Origin: CAZQIC01 sp964593555
GTDB taxonomy: Bacteria; Bacteroidota; Bacteroidia; JAFLBG01
NCBI GenBank assembly: GCA_964593555.1
Contig: CAZQIC010000004.1
Span: 29,708-93,707, forward strand
Length of the DNA: 64,000 bases
Direction of reading: 5' to 3'
Numbering within the stretch: the stretch's first letter is position 1; every line of letters begins with the position of its first letter. Positions 16,145 to 24,807 of the stretch are shown here, piece by piece. A program made the translations under genes and the position numbers. The notes under the pieces are model-generated. The model had not been told where the DNA came from, ran no database searches, and worked only from the letters and a program-made list of their open reading frames with translations.

Positions 16145-16843
16145 TTACAAATCTTCTGACAAACAAAACCTCACGTTCAATTGATAAACTCCTGGCTTAA
16201 ACGCAAAGGTTGGTAATATTCTATAGTCCATTATAAAACTGTATTCTCCGTAATTTGTAAGGTAACTTCCGGGCCTGTTTACATTTGTGCCAGCGCATCC
16301 GCTTGGTCCAAAGTCAAAGCCGGGGCTGTCAACAATATCAAGTGTTTGATTGATGTTCATGAGTGTATTAAAACCTGTGCCAATCAGTGGAGTATTACAC
16401 GCATTACGCACTCTAATTTGCATAAGATCGACAGTTGGATATGGAGGGCCGGGATTACCATAATCTGTAATTTGTTCCCACTCGTTTATTGCGAATACTC
16501 CGCCATTATCAATGTTAGCATGTAATTGCCAACGGCATGGTGTTACAGGAACAGCAACTTCGGCAACGATAAGTCTCAGTAAGGTAGCTCCATTAATAGT
16601 AATCCCACTTACAAATTTTCCAAAAGAATCAAATGTAAAATCTACGTTCGCTGCAGAACTCATCAGGTAAACTGAGCCGCTGGAAACATCTTCACAGTTT
16701 GAGGTGGGAGAGGGCGTACATGCAGGCTGTGCAAACGCGCTTGAATACGAAAGACAAAGGATAGGAAAAATAAAGCAGGCCTTTACCTTTATAAAATATA
16801 AGCGGCTTAATGCGTCTGTTACGAGTTTTTTTAAGGGGATCAT
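16145..16843 (-). CDS. Secreted fibre subunit-like protein, paralogue of 8263-9114
   Basis: A 232-residue exported protein, ATG at 16843 (a TTG at 16894 would add 17 residues ahead of the signal peptide). The signal peptide ends SSAFAQ. It shares with the 8263-9114 product DFTFDSFGKFVSGIT, GATLL, GSYL, the FIMDYRILP segment and the terminal PGVYQLNVRF strand ending in LSED. It has six cysteines in the mature part, more than its paralogue, so more disulphides are likely. Being first in the operon and less biased in codons it may be a tip or minor subunit; this is an inference. Confidence 0.62.
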   Translation of the reverse strand: MIPLKKLVTDALSRLYFIKVKACFIFPILCLSYSSAFAQPACTPSPTSNCEDVSSGSVYLMSSAANVDFTFDSFGKFVSGITINGATLLRLIVAEVAVPVTPCRWQLHANIDNGGVFAINEWEQITDYGNPGPPYPTVDLMQIRVRNACNTPLIGTGFNTLMNINQTLDIVDSPGFDFGPSGCAGTNVNRPGSYLTNYGEYSFIMDYRILPTFAFKPGVYQLNVRFCLSEDL

Positions 16844-17010
16844 ACTCACAATACAGCTAAATGCTTTAGTTAAAACAACCAACACAACTCGCAACCAATA
16901 AATTCTTCAAAGGCAATTATTGAAGATTTTTAAGGACACTAATAACTACTAAAGTAAGAAAATTAATTGAAAACGTGAAATTTGAGTGTTTTATTAGAAA
17001 AGGTTAATTT

Positions 17011-19110
17011 TTACTTCAAATCGCCTAAAATGTTAGTGGTTTCGTATAGGTAAATATCTTTCTGAAGTCCCTTTAGCCATTCTTTGTTTCGTTTCATCTT
17101 AGTGCTATCCGATTCAACGGACTTTAAATCAGATGTAAGATTTTTGATAGAAAAGCCCGCTATTTCTTTGGCTACAATATCTTCATATTTTTTATTGCTC
17201 GCCTCGATTTCTTGTTTTTCTTTTATAAAAGAATCTATATTTAAGGATTGAACTGACTCGTTTTTTTGAGCCTTCAACTCGAGAGATTTTTCCTGAACAG
17301 TTGAAAAGGCATTGTTTTCAGCAATTCGCTTGGCACTTTTTTCTTTAAGCTTATCCATTCCGTATTGCATTTTAGAAACTGTATAGTTTGCCGGCGCAAT
17401 TTCGTCCCATTCAATTGGAAAATCCATATCCTTTTCGCCAGTTTCAACATAGGTACTAACATCAGGAAAAATAATATCAGGGGTTACACCCTTTAATTGA
17501 GTAGAGCCTCCATTTATTCTGTAAAATTTCTGAAACGTTATTTTTAATGAACCAAGAGGTTTGAGGCTGTCGAAAGCTACTAACAAATAATCATCAAGAT
17601 TAAGAAATCGCTGCACGGTTCCTTTTCCAAATGTTCCAGGGCTTCCAACAATAATCGCACGTTTGTAGTCCTGCATTGCTGCTGCTAATATTTCCGATGC
17701 AGATGCGCTGTTGTAATTTACCATTACGATTACTGGCCCATCGTATTCAATTTCCGGATGAAAATCCTGAAGAACGGTAGGTAAGGAACTTCTGGATTTT
17801 ACTTGTACAATTGGTCCTTGCGATATGAATAAGCCTGCCATGTCAACTGCGTCCTGTAATGAACCGCCGCCATTATTCCTGAGATCAAGAATTATAGAAG
17901 AAACATTTTCCTTTTTTAATTTTTCAATTTCTTTTTTTACATCCTCAGATGAGTGTCGCCCTTTGCCGCCTCCGTTAAAATCAGAATAAAATACAGGCAG
18001 TTTTATATAACCAATATCTTTTTTACCACTAATGATGGCCGATTGTGCGTATGTTTCTTCCAGCAGTACAACATCTCTTATGATAGGGATTACAAAAATT
18101 CGTCCGTCTACATCCTTAACGGTAAGTCGGACTTCCGTTCCTTTTTTTCCGCGTATAAGTTCAACCGCATTATCAAGACGCATTCCTTCAAGATCTATAG
18201 GCTCGTCCGCACCTTGGGCAACTTTAAGAATAATGTGCCCGGCTTTAAGTTGTCCTTGCCTCGACGAAGCACTGCCTGGAACAATACTGGAAACCCTTAT
18301 GTATCCATCTTTTTCTTGCAGCTGCGCGCCAATTCCTTCCAACTGCCCTGACATATTTATATCGAAATTCTTTTTTTCTTTTGGAGGGAAAAATTCAGTG
18401 TGTGGATCAAAAATACTGGAGATCGTGTTGAGGTAAATATTAAAACGATCTGCGTTGTCAATTCTATCTATACGCGTAAAGTACTCCGTGTTATTTTTCA
18501 GAACTTTTGCTCTTGCATCTTTTTCAAGATCGACAAAAGGTTTTTGTTTTACAGTGGTATCATTTTTTTCCTTCGCTTTTCGCTGCCTTTCCATCAGATC
18601 GGCTAACTGTATAGCGGTTTGGTATTTTAGTGATAAAGCCCATATCTTATTTAATTCTGTTTCGTTTGCGGCGTATTGGCGTTTCTCCGGATCAGTTTCA
18701 ATAGAATCCTTTTGATAAAAATCGAATGGTGATTTCAAGATGATATCATTGGCAATACGTTCTTGTTTAAGTCGCTTATCTACTATTTCACAACATAGAT
18801 TAAAAAAATCAAAGGTCGCGTTATTGATCTCATCGTCAATTTTAAATTCATATTTTTTTAGTTGCTCCAGATCAATTTTTGTAAAAAGATTTTTGCTGTA
18901 ATCCATCCTCTGAAGAAAGTTGTGGTATATATGTTTTGACAGGGAATCATCTATGGCTTTAGGATTATAATGGCCTGATGTAAGGCTGTTCATCATGATA
19001 TCCAGTGAAACTTCTTTTTTATTTTTTGAAAGCCAGGGCTGAAAGGCCACCAGGGAAATAAAAAGAGCCGCGGATAAGGTATATGTTAAAATTTTGTTTC
19101 CGAACAACAT
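17011..19110 (-). CDS. prc: C-terminal processing (tail-specific) protease Prc
   Basis: A 699-residue S41A peptidase that degrades or trims periplasmic proteins from the C-terminus. N-terminal membrane/signal segment (about 7-25), helical domain with NPKAIDDSLSKHIYHNFLQRMD, PDZ domain at about 250-340 (GIGAQLQEKDGYIRV), then the protease core. The Ser/Lys dyad is visible: Ser470 in NYNSASASE and Lys496 in GTFGKGTVQ. A C-terminal DUF3340-like helical part follows. It is 49 bp downstream of the FAH-family gene and probably in the same operon. Confidence 0.94.
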   Translation of the reverse strand: MLFGNKILTYTLSAALFISLVAFQPWLSKNKKEVSLDIMMNSLTSGHYNPKAIDDSLSKHIYHNFLQRMDYSKNLFTKIDLEQLKKYEFKIDDEINNATFDFFNLCCEIVDKRLKQERIANDIILKSPFDFYQKDSIETDPEKRQYAANETELNKIWALSLKYQTAIQLADLMERQRKAKEKNDTTVKQKPFVDLEKDARAKVLKNNTEYFTRIDRIDNADRFNIYLNTISSIFDPHTEFFPPKEKKNFDINMSGQLEGIGAQLQEKDGYIRVSSIVPGSASSRQGQLKAGHIILKVAQGADEPIDLEGMRLDNAVELIRGKKGTEVRLTVKDVDGRIFVIPIIRDVVLLEETYAQSAIISGKKDIGYIKLPVFYSDFNGGGKGRHSSEDVKKEIEKLKKENVSSIILDLRNNGGGSLQDAVDMAGLFISQGPIVQVKSRSSLPTVLQDFHPEIEYDGPVIVMVNYNSASASEILAAAMQDYKRAIIVGSPGTFGKGTVQRFLNLDDYLLVAFDSLKPLGSLKITFQKFYRINGGSTQLKGVTPDIIFPDVSTYVETGEKDMDFPIEWDEIAPANYTVSKMQYGMDKLKEKSAKRIAENNAFSTVQEKSLELKAQKNESVQSLNIDSFIKEKQEIEASNKKYEDIVAKEIAGFSIKNLTSDLKSVESDSTKMKRNKEWLKGLQKDIYLYETTNILGDLK

Positions 19111-19159
19111 CAGGTTTTGAATAAGATATAAAGTTAATTAAATAGAAACGATTTAAATA

Positions 19160-19771
19160 TTATTTAATGTTCATGGAAAGTAATTGTTTGTCTTCAATAA
19201 ATGCGTTAAGCCTATCGCCCTTTGCAACCGGACCAACACCTTCGGGTGTTCCTGTATAAATGAGGTCCCCTGTTTTTAATGTGACGAAAAGCGAAACATA
19301 AGCAATGATCTTATCAAACGAAAACAACATGTTTTTGGTATTTCCTTCCTGCACCGTGTTGCCGTTTTTAATTAATTTAAAATCAAGCTCATTGATATTA
19401 GTGAATTCTTTTTTATTAATAAAAGTTCCGATAGGGGCGGAGCCATCAAACGCTTTTGCTTTTTCCCAGGGTAGTCCTTTCTCTTTGCATTTTGCCTGAA
19501 GGTCGCGGGCTGTAAAATCTATTCCAATTCCAATCTCATCGTAATATTTAAACGCGAATTTTTCATCAATATTTTTTCCGGGCTTATTTATTTTTAAAAC
19601 AATTTCTACTTCGTAATGAATTTCATTTGAGAAATCGGGCAAGTAAAAATCCTGGCCATCTCTTAAAAGAGCAGTATCGGGTTTCATAAAAAATACGGGC
19701 TCCCTAGGAACTTCACTTTTCATTTCCTTTGCATGCTCTGCATAGTTTCTTCCGATGCAAATGATTTTCAT
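19160..19771 (-). CDS. Fumarylacetoacetate hydrolase (FAH)-family protein
   Basis: A 203-residue cytosolic protein of the FAH superfamily, single-domain type (acylpyruvate or oxaloacetate-type C-C hydrolases). The start has the typical IGRNYAEHAKEM and FMKP motif; metal ligands are seen in HYEVEIVLKI (two Glu) and GIDFTARDLQ (Asp), followed by WEKAKAFDGSAPIG. The C-terminus has TGTPEGVGP. Substrate cannot be told. It starts 3 bp after the exonuclease gene. Confidence 0.9.
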   Translation of the reverse strand: MKIICIGRNYAEHAKEMKSEVPREPVFFMKPDTALLRDGQDFYLPDFSNEIHYEVEIVLKINKPGKNIDEKFAFKYYDEIGIGIDFTARDLQAKCKEKGLPWEKAKAFDGSAPIGTFINKKEFTNINELDFKLIKNGNTVQEGNTKNMLFSFDKIIAYVSLFVTLKTGDLIYTGTPEGVGPVAKGDRLNAFIEDKQLLSMNIK

Positions 19772-19774
19772 GTC

Positions 19775-20545
19775 TTACTTATTATTAAACGCTTTTAGTC
19801 TAAGCTGGGTAATAATTTTTTTAGTATAAAGGGGGAAATCGCCATTCATCATCCAGCTATAATAGGAAGGCTCCGCTTTAAAAACTTCTGCAACCGGTTT
19901 GTCCTTGTGTTTGCCAAAGCTAAAAACCTCGACCCCTTCGGCATTGTATACAATTCGTCCTGCGAGGTCAACGTTTTTTGATCGCAGCGAAAAATCGTGA
20001 AGAAAGGAAATTTCATTTTTTAATTCACTGTATTTTTCAATTTGTGCTTCAAGTATTTCATATGTTGCTGTGGTATCTGCCTCAGCACTATGTGCATTTA
20101 TTATTTCCTTACCGCAATAAAATTTGTAGGCAGCGGAAAGTGTTCTTTGCTCCATTTGATGAAAAATATTTTGAACATCAACCATTTTTCTTGTGCTGAT
20201 ATCAAAATCGATTTCCACTCTTAAAAATTCCTCGACCAATAATGGAATATCAAATTTGTTTGAGTTATATCCTGCCAGATCACAGCCTTCTAAAAAAGAA
20301 ACAAACTGAGGGGCAAGTTCTTTAAAAGTGGGTTCGTTTTTTACATCTTCATCCATGATTCCATGTATTGCAGAGGATCCGGGAGGGATTGGAATGGTGG
20401 GGTTTACTCTTAATGTTTTTATTTCCTTATTGTAATTCGGAAAAAGTTTGAGAATGGATATTTCAACAATACGATCACTCCCTACATTTACACCTGTGGT
20501 TTCAAGATCGATGAACGCAAGAGGTTTTGTTAGTTTTAATTTCAC
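19775..20545 (-). CDS. DnaQ-like 3'-5' exonuclease
   Basis: A 256-residue DEDDh exonuclease with a GTG start. The motifs are FIDLETTG (Exo I, residues 12-19), YNSNKFDIPLL (Exo II) and HSAEADTTATYEIL (Exo III with His and Asp). Residues about 205-256 (VFSFGKHKDKPVAEVF) form the small C-terminal domain often joined to this exonuclease in Bacteroidetes. It removes 3' nucleotides from DNA or RNA; it may serve as a proofreading or repair nuclease rather than as polymerase III epsilon. It lies 10 bp after the PorE-like gene. Confidence 0.9.
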   Translation of the reverse strand: MKLKLTKPLAFIDLETTGVNVGSDRIVEISILKLFPNYNKEIKTLRVNPTIPIPPGSSAIHGIMDEDVKNEPTFKELAPQFVSFLEGCDLAGYNSNKFDIPLLVEEFLRVEIDFDISTRKMVDVQNIFHQMEQRTLSAAYKFYCGKEIINAHSAEADTTATYEILEAQIEKYSELKNEISFLHDFSLRSKNVDLAGRIVYNAEGVEVFSFGKHKDKPVAEVFKAEPSYYSWMMNGDFPLYTKKIITQLRLKAFNNK

Positions 20546-20555
20546 GATGGCTGAA

Positions 20556-22145
20556 TTATTTTATTTCTTTTTCCAGGAGAAAATCTTTAGTGGTTTCGGG
20601 TTGAAATGATCCCATGTCATAGATCACAACAGCATCCACATATGTTTTGTATCCTTTCATCTCAACTGTAATAGCATACTTTCCCGGCTTAAGTGCCATT
20701 ACATATTTACCAGTACTTTTAGAAGCCTTATAGGGAGTTTCAGTTTTAGAGGATAGGTCGGTCACAATAATTTCTGCGTTAAATTCCTTTTTTAAAGAAT
20801 CACCAAGGATAATATTTCCTGAAACAATTCCATATCGCTGATCAGCATCGTTGAATGCGACTCTGTATATATCAAGGTCGCCATAACCACCTTCTCTGCT
20901 TGATGAAACATACGCTACTCTGTCGTTTGATGTAAATGAAATTGAACGATTTTCAAATGGTGTATTCAGCGGATAGCCTAAATTCACAGGTTTACTCCAA
21001 GTGTTTTCTTCTTCGTTCCAAACAGCTTTAAAAAGATCATATTCTCCCATACTCGAGTGGCCTTCGGAAGAGAAAAAAAGCGTTTTGCCGTCTTCTGCAA
21101 GAAATGGAAAGTCTTCTTTGTATTTCGTATTAATGTTGGGACCAAGGTTTTGTGGAAGTCCCCAGCTGCCTGTTGGTAATTTACGGCTCATATAGATATC
21201 GGTTTCGCCAAAATTTTCTTTACGTTCACTTGCAAAAAAAATAATCTCTCCATTTGGTGAAAAAGATCCTGAACGCTCAAAACCTTCGTTCACATTTTGA
21301 TCTAGCTTTTTTATTTTTTTATAACTGCTTTTTACATTTTCTGTAACATAAATATTACCAAGGCTGTCAATGTGATCTATGTATACAATAATTTGTTTAC
21401 CATCGGATGACATTCCCACAGCTTGTTCATCATAAACTGTATTCACAAACCGTCCAATATCTTTTGCTCTTTCCCATTTCCCGGTTTTTACATTGGAAGA
21501 GTAAATGTCAGAAGGGTAGTAGCCATCAAACTCAAGCCTGGCACCAACATTTTCTTTCCTTCGTGTAGTGAAAACAAGAAAGGATTCATCTTTATCAACC
21601 AAGGGATAATAGTCCGGGAATTCCGAATTTATTTCCTTTCCAACATTTTCAAATGTGACATTGACAGGATATTTTATAAGTTCTTTCCCGTTGTTACACA
21701 TTTCAATTTCACGATCTACCTTTTCAATATCTTTTCCTTTTGCTTTTTCCTTGTATTTAGTATATGTGTTTATTGCCTCATCAAAACGCATGGCATAATG
21801 ATATGCTTTCCCCAGATAGTAGAGTGCTTCATTGCTGAATTTTTCCTGCTTCGTAACTTTTTCGAGATAGGGAATTGCAAGTGGTTTGTTAATGTTCGAA
21901 TACAAATAACACAGTGCCGCCTTATATTGATAATCCATATTGTTCGGCTCATCCTTTATCAGTTCTTTATACACCTTTAATGCCATTAAATAATTGGTGT
22001 GACTAAAATGCTCTTCGGCATCCTCGGGTTCAAAGCCTTTTTTTGGTCCTTTGCCAGGCTGGGAAAAGCAAAGTACAGGAATGAGAAAAAGCATTACCAA
22101 TGACGATGAAAATATACCGATATGTGAACCTTTGTGGACTCTCAT
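20556..22145 (-). CDS. PorE-like protein 1: TPR, PD40 propeller, CRD (no OmpA domain)
   Basis: A 529-residue exported protein. The ATG at 22145 is preferred to a TTG at 22160, as it puts the signal peptide (ending LCFSQ) at the right distance. TPR repeats occupy about 35-160, five or six PD40/WD40-like blades about 165-430 (VFTTRRKE, IIFFASERKENFGETDIYMS, LFFSSEGHSSMGEYDLF), and one carboxypeptidase-like domain about 435-525. The family's OmpA C-terminal domain is absent. Members resemble PorE of the type IX secretion system, but homologous function is not shown. It heads the exonuclease/FAH/Prc operon. Confidence 0.85.
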   Translation of the reverse strand: MRVHKGSHIGIFSSSLVMLFLIPVLCFSQPGKGPKKGFEPEDAEEHFSHTNYLMALKVYKELIKDEPNNMDYQYKAALCYLYSNINKPLAIPYLEKVTKQEKFSNEALYYLGKAYHYAMRFDEAINTYTKYKEKAKGKDIEKVDREIEMCNNGKELIKYPVNVTFENVGKEINSEFPDYYPLVDKDESFLVFTTRRKENVGARLEFDGYYPSDIYSSNVKTGKWERAKDIGRFVNTVYDEQAVGMSSDGKQIIVYIDHIDSLGNIYVTENVKSSYKKIKKLDQNVNEGFERSGSFSPNGEIIFFASERKENFGETDIYMSRKLPTGSWGLPQNLGPNINTKYKEDFPFLAEDGKTLFFSSEGHSSMGEYDLFKAVWNEEENTWSKPVNLGYPLNTPFENRSISFTSNDRVAYVSSSREGGYGDLDIYRVAFNDADQRYGIVSGNIILGDSLKKEFNAEIIVTDLSSKTETPYKASKSTGKYVMALKPGKYAITVEMKGYKTYVDAVVIYDMGSFQPETTKDFLLEKEIK

Positions 22146-22229
22146 AATATCAGAAAACAAACAAGTTCGGTGCCAGTAAGCTAAATAAATTGTTAAAGCT
22201 TGTTAAATCAATATTCCTACGCAACATAA

Positions 22230-24695
22230 TTACTCGATAGTAATTCGCACATATTGGAACTTTTCGTAAGCAGATTTGTTGACCAGGTAATCATTATTAT
22301 AAGCCGGACCATTTACTGAACTGCTTATTGTTTTGAATATGATCTTTGAACCATCAATGCCATTCTCTTTTGTAGAATTAATTATTTTATCTTTTGAATT
22401 CGCAGCTCTGTCAGCGGCAAGTTCTCTGTTACTATTGAATGCTCTTGTTGGAACATTGGATGCACTTGAGGTCATTGATAGAGTTACACTTCCCTGCGAT
22501 TGAATTTTTGCAACAAGGGTTTTAATGAAGGTTTTATAATTCTCATCATTAATATTTACTTCAACAATATTATATTTAAAAAACATCTCAAACTGTTTAT
22601 CGCTTACGGATGAAAGTGATGATGAGTTGTCGCGTTGGCTGCTTTTGCCTGGAGCTGTATCATCAAACGGGATAAGTTCTCCGCTGAAAGGTACTATTAT
22701 AGCGTCGTCAAAGCCTTTTGCGATCATTTCCTCCTTAAGTTTTTTTGCTTCCGTAACAGACTTAAATGTACCTACATAGTATATGTACCATCCATTATCT
22801 GTTTTGCGGTACTCTACATTTTTAACACCTTTAATACTGAAGGCATCATACAAAGCGGGCTTTTTAACCGAGCTGATCTGAACTTTATATGTTTTCTCTG
22901 TGTAATTTTTTGCCTCCGCTGGTTTTTTATTTTCAACAACTTTATTTTCTTTTATCGGAACATTTTTGTTCTCGTTGTTATTTCCTACAGGTTTATTTGT
23001 AGTGTTGTTTTTGTTTTCTTCAGGCTTTGGATTTTTGTTTTCTTCTGTTTTTTTATTTTTGTTATTCGCTTTCTCAAGCGCCTTCCTCATGCTTTCCTGC
23101 AGTTTAACAGGATCAAGGAAAATTTCTTTTTCAATTTCTTTGTAATCACTTCCTGCAGGAACAGTAATTTCTTCTTTAAAAAATTCTTCGTTGTCAATTG
23201 TATAAGATGCTGAATAAGTTTTTCCGGGCATCAGCGGTAATACATATTTACCTGTAATTGCGTTGGCTTTGTAAACACCAATTTCACCTGTTTCAAGATC
23301 GGTGATAGTTATTTCAAGATCTTTTGGTAATGGTTTGCCTTCTACCGGAATAATTTTTCCGATGATAAGCGCAACCGAGGAAACTTTGGATGTTTCAAGC
23401 GAGATCATATATAAATCCTTATCTCCTCTGCTGTCCTTTCCTCCTGATGAATAGTATGCACGTTTTCCATCTGTAGAACTCACATAGAAAATATCATCAT
23501 CGGGAGTATTGATCGGAGGTAAAAGGTTAGTTGGTGTTGTCCAGCCGGAATCGTTTTTAGTTGTATAAAAAATATCAAAACCGCCCATGCTTGAATGACC
23601 ATTGGAACTAAAGAAAAGTGTAACCCGGTCAGGGTGGATAAATGGCGCATCTTCATCATACTCGGTATTTAAAGTAGGTCCCATGTTAGTGGCTAAGCTC
23701 CAATTACCATTGGGCAATCTCACGCACTTATAAAGATCACGACCGCCATATCCCCCATTTCTGTCACTTACAAAATAAAGAGTGTTGCCATCAGGGGTTA
23801 CGCAGGCGCTTGGTTCCCAAGCCGTGGTATTTATATCGGAACCCATTTTTTCAGGAGCAGACCATATTTCACCTTCTAACGTACTGGAATAAATATTTCC
23901 GTCTCCACCATCATCTTTATAAATAAAAAGCTGGTATCCATCAGCAGTTAATCCAATAGTTGCCTCGTGTGCTGGAGTGTTAATGCTTGACCCTATTAAC
24001 ACAGGAGAACTCCAAGTCCCATCATCTTTGCGATGGCATATGTAAATATCTTCGTAAAACTGATCGTCATTTGTTCTGTCATCGCCGGTACTTCCAGGTC
24101 TTCTTGATGTAAAAATCAACGTTGATTCATCGGCAGTGATCACGGGACTATAGTCAGGGTAAGCGCTATTCACACTATCACCAAGATTAGTAATGGAAAT
24201 ATTTGTTGGAAGCGCGAGGTACTCCTTTGCATTTTGGCACATGTCGATCTGATGTGTAACCTCCTTACGCAGATCAGCTTGTTTAGTAGGGGAGAGGTAA
24301 GTTAAATACTTCTTATAATTTATTATCGCCGAATCTATTTTATAGGTAAGATGATGTGCCGCGCCTAAATAATAATAAACATTTATTGGTGCGCCTTTTT
24401 CATGTGCCTCAAATGGTACGTATTTTTCATTCACGTTTGTTGCCGCCTTTTTCAAATAATACGCCGCCTTGGTTTTTTCTGCTGCCGATTTTATATAGCA
24501 AAAGCCAATCAGGTAATTGATGTTAGCATTGAGTGAGTCAAGCTTATAGGCCTCCAAAAAATTCTCTAATGCTTTTGGGTAATTTTCTTCGAGTACGAGA
24601 TAATTGCCTTCAACAAATTTTTCCTTATAAGTATAATTTTGCGCGTTAGCCCCCAAAATTAGAAAAAGAAAAAAAGAAACTGATATTAATCTCAT
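22230..24695 (-). CDS. PorE-like protein 2: TPR, PD40, CRD, SPOR-like and degenerate OmpA domain
   Basis: An 821-residue exported protein. TPRs at about 20-150, PD40 blades about 160-420 (IFTSRRPGSTGDDR, LYFVSDRNGGYGGRDLY, LFFSSNGHSSMGGFDIFYTT), carboxypeptidase-like domain about 430-520, a low-complexity Lys/Asn/Glu linker about 535-600, then a SPOR-like stretch (KTYKVQISSVKK ... WYIYYVGTF). The last 140 residues follow the OmpA strand order, but the GHTD motif is lost (SMTSSASN) and the final NRRVE is replaced by KFQYVRI; the Arg in LAADRA remains. It is separated from the next gene upstream by a terminator. Confidence 0.85.
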   Translation of the reverse strand: MRLISVSFFLFLILGANAQNYTYKEKFVEGNYLVLEENYPKALENFLEAYKLDSLNANINYLIGFCYIKSAAEKTKAAYYLKKAATNVNEKYVPFEAHEKGAPINVYYYLGAAHHLTYKIDSAIINYKKYLTYLSPTKQADLRKEVTHQIDMCQNAKEYLALPTNISITNLGDSVNSAYPDYSPVITADESTLIFTSRRPGSTGDDRTNDDQFYEDIYICHRKDDGTWSSPVLIGSSINTPAHEATIGLTADGYQLFIYKDDGGDGNIYSSTLEGEIWSAPEKMGSDINTTAWEPSACVTPDGNTLYFVSDRNGGYGGRDLYKCVRLPNGNWSLATNMGPTLNTEYDEDAPFIHPDRVTLFFSSNGHSSMGGFDIFYTTKNDSGWTTPTNLLPPINTPDDDIFYVSSTDGKRAYYSSGGKDSRGDKDLYMISLETSKVSSVALIIGKIIPVEGKPLPKDLEITITDLETGEIGVYKANAITGKYVLPLMPGKTYSASYTIDNEEFFKEEITVPAGSDYKEIEKEIFLDPVKLQESMRKALEKANNKNKKTEENKNPKPEENKNNTTNKPVGNNNENKNVPIKENKVVENKKPAEAKNYTEKTYKVQISSVKKPALYDAFSIKGVKNVEYRKTDNGWYIYYVGTFKSVTEAKKLKEEMIAKGFDDAIIVPFSGELIPFDDTAPGKSSQRDNSSSLSSVSDKQFEMFFKYNIVEVNINDENYKTFIKTLVAKIQSQGSVTLSMTSSASNVPTRAFNSNRELAADRAANSKDKIINSTKENGIDGSKIIFKTISSSVNGPAYNNDYLVNKSAYEKFQYVRITIE

Positions 24696-24755
24696 ATCAT
24701 GAGTTAGTTTAGTTTAAGCAAAACTCTACCTACAAAAATATGGAATTAAACTAAA

Positions 24756-24790
24756 AAAGGGGTTTATTTTTCAATAAAATAAACCCCTTT
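24756..24790 (-). terminator. Intrinsic terminator of the 24808-27114 gene
   Basis: A perfect 15-bp stem (24756-24770 with 24776-24790) around the loop TCAAT, with T-rich sequence on the minus-strand 3' side. It splits the PorE-like array into at least two transcription units. Confidence 0.88.
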
Positions 24791-24807
24791 TCGGTTTGTT
24801 TTAGGGA

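Noticed and set aside
21423..21980. 185-residue open frame antisense to PorE-like 1
   Set aside because: Phe/Ile/Cys-rich composition typical of the reverse of Lys/Glu-rich TPR coding sequence; no family resemblance.
22635..23213. 192-residue open frame antisense to PorE-like 2
   Set aside because: Reverse of the Lys/Asn/Glu low-complexity linker, giving an artificial Phe-rich frame.
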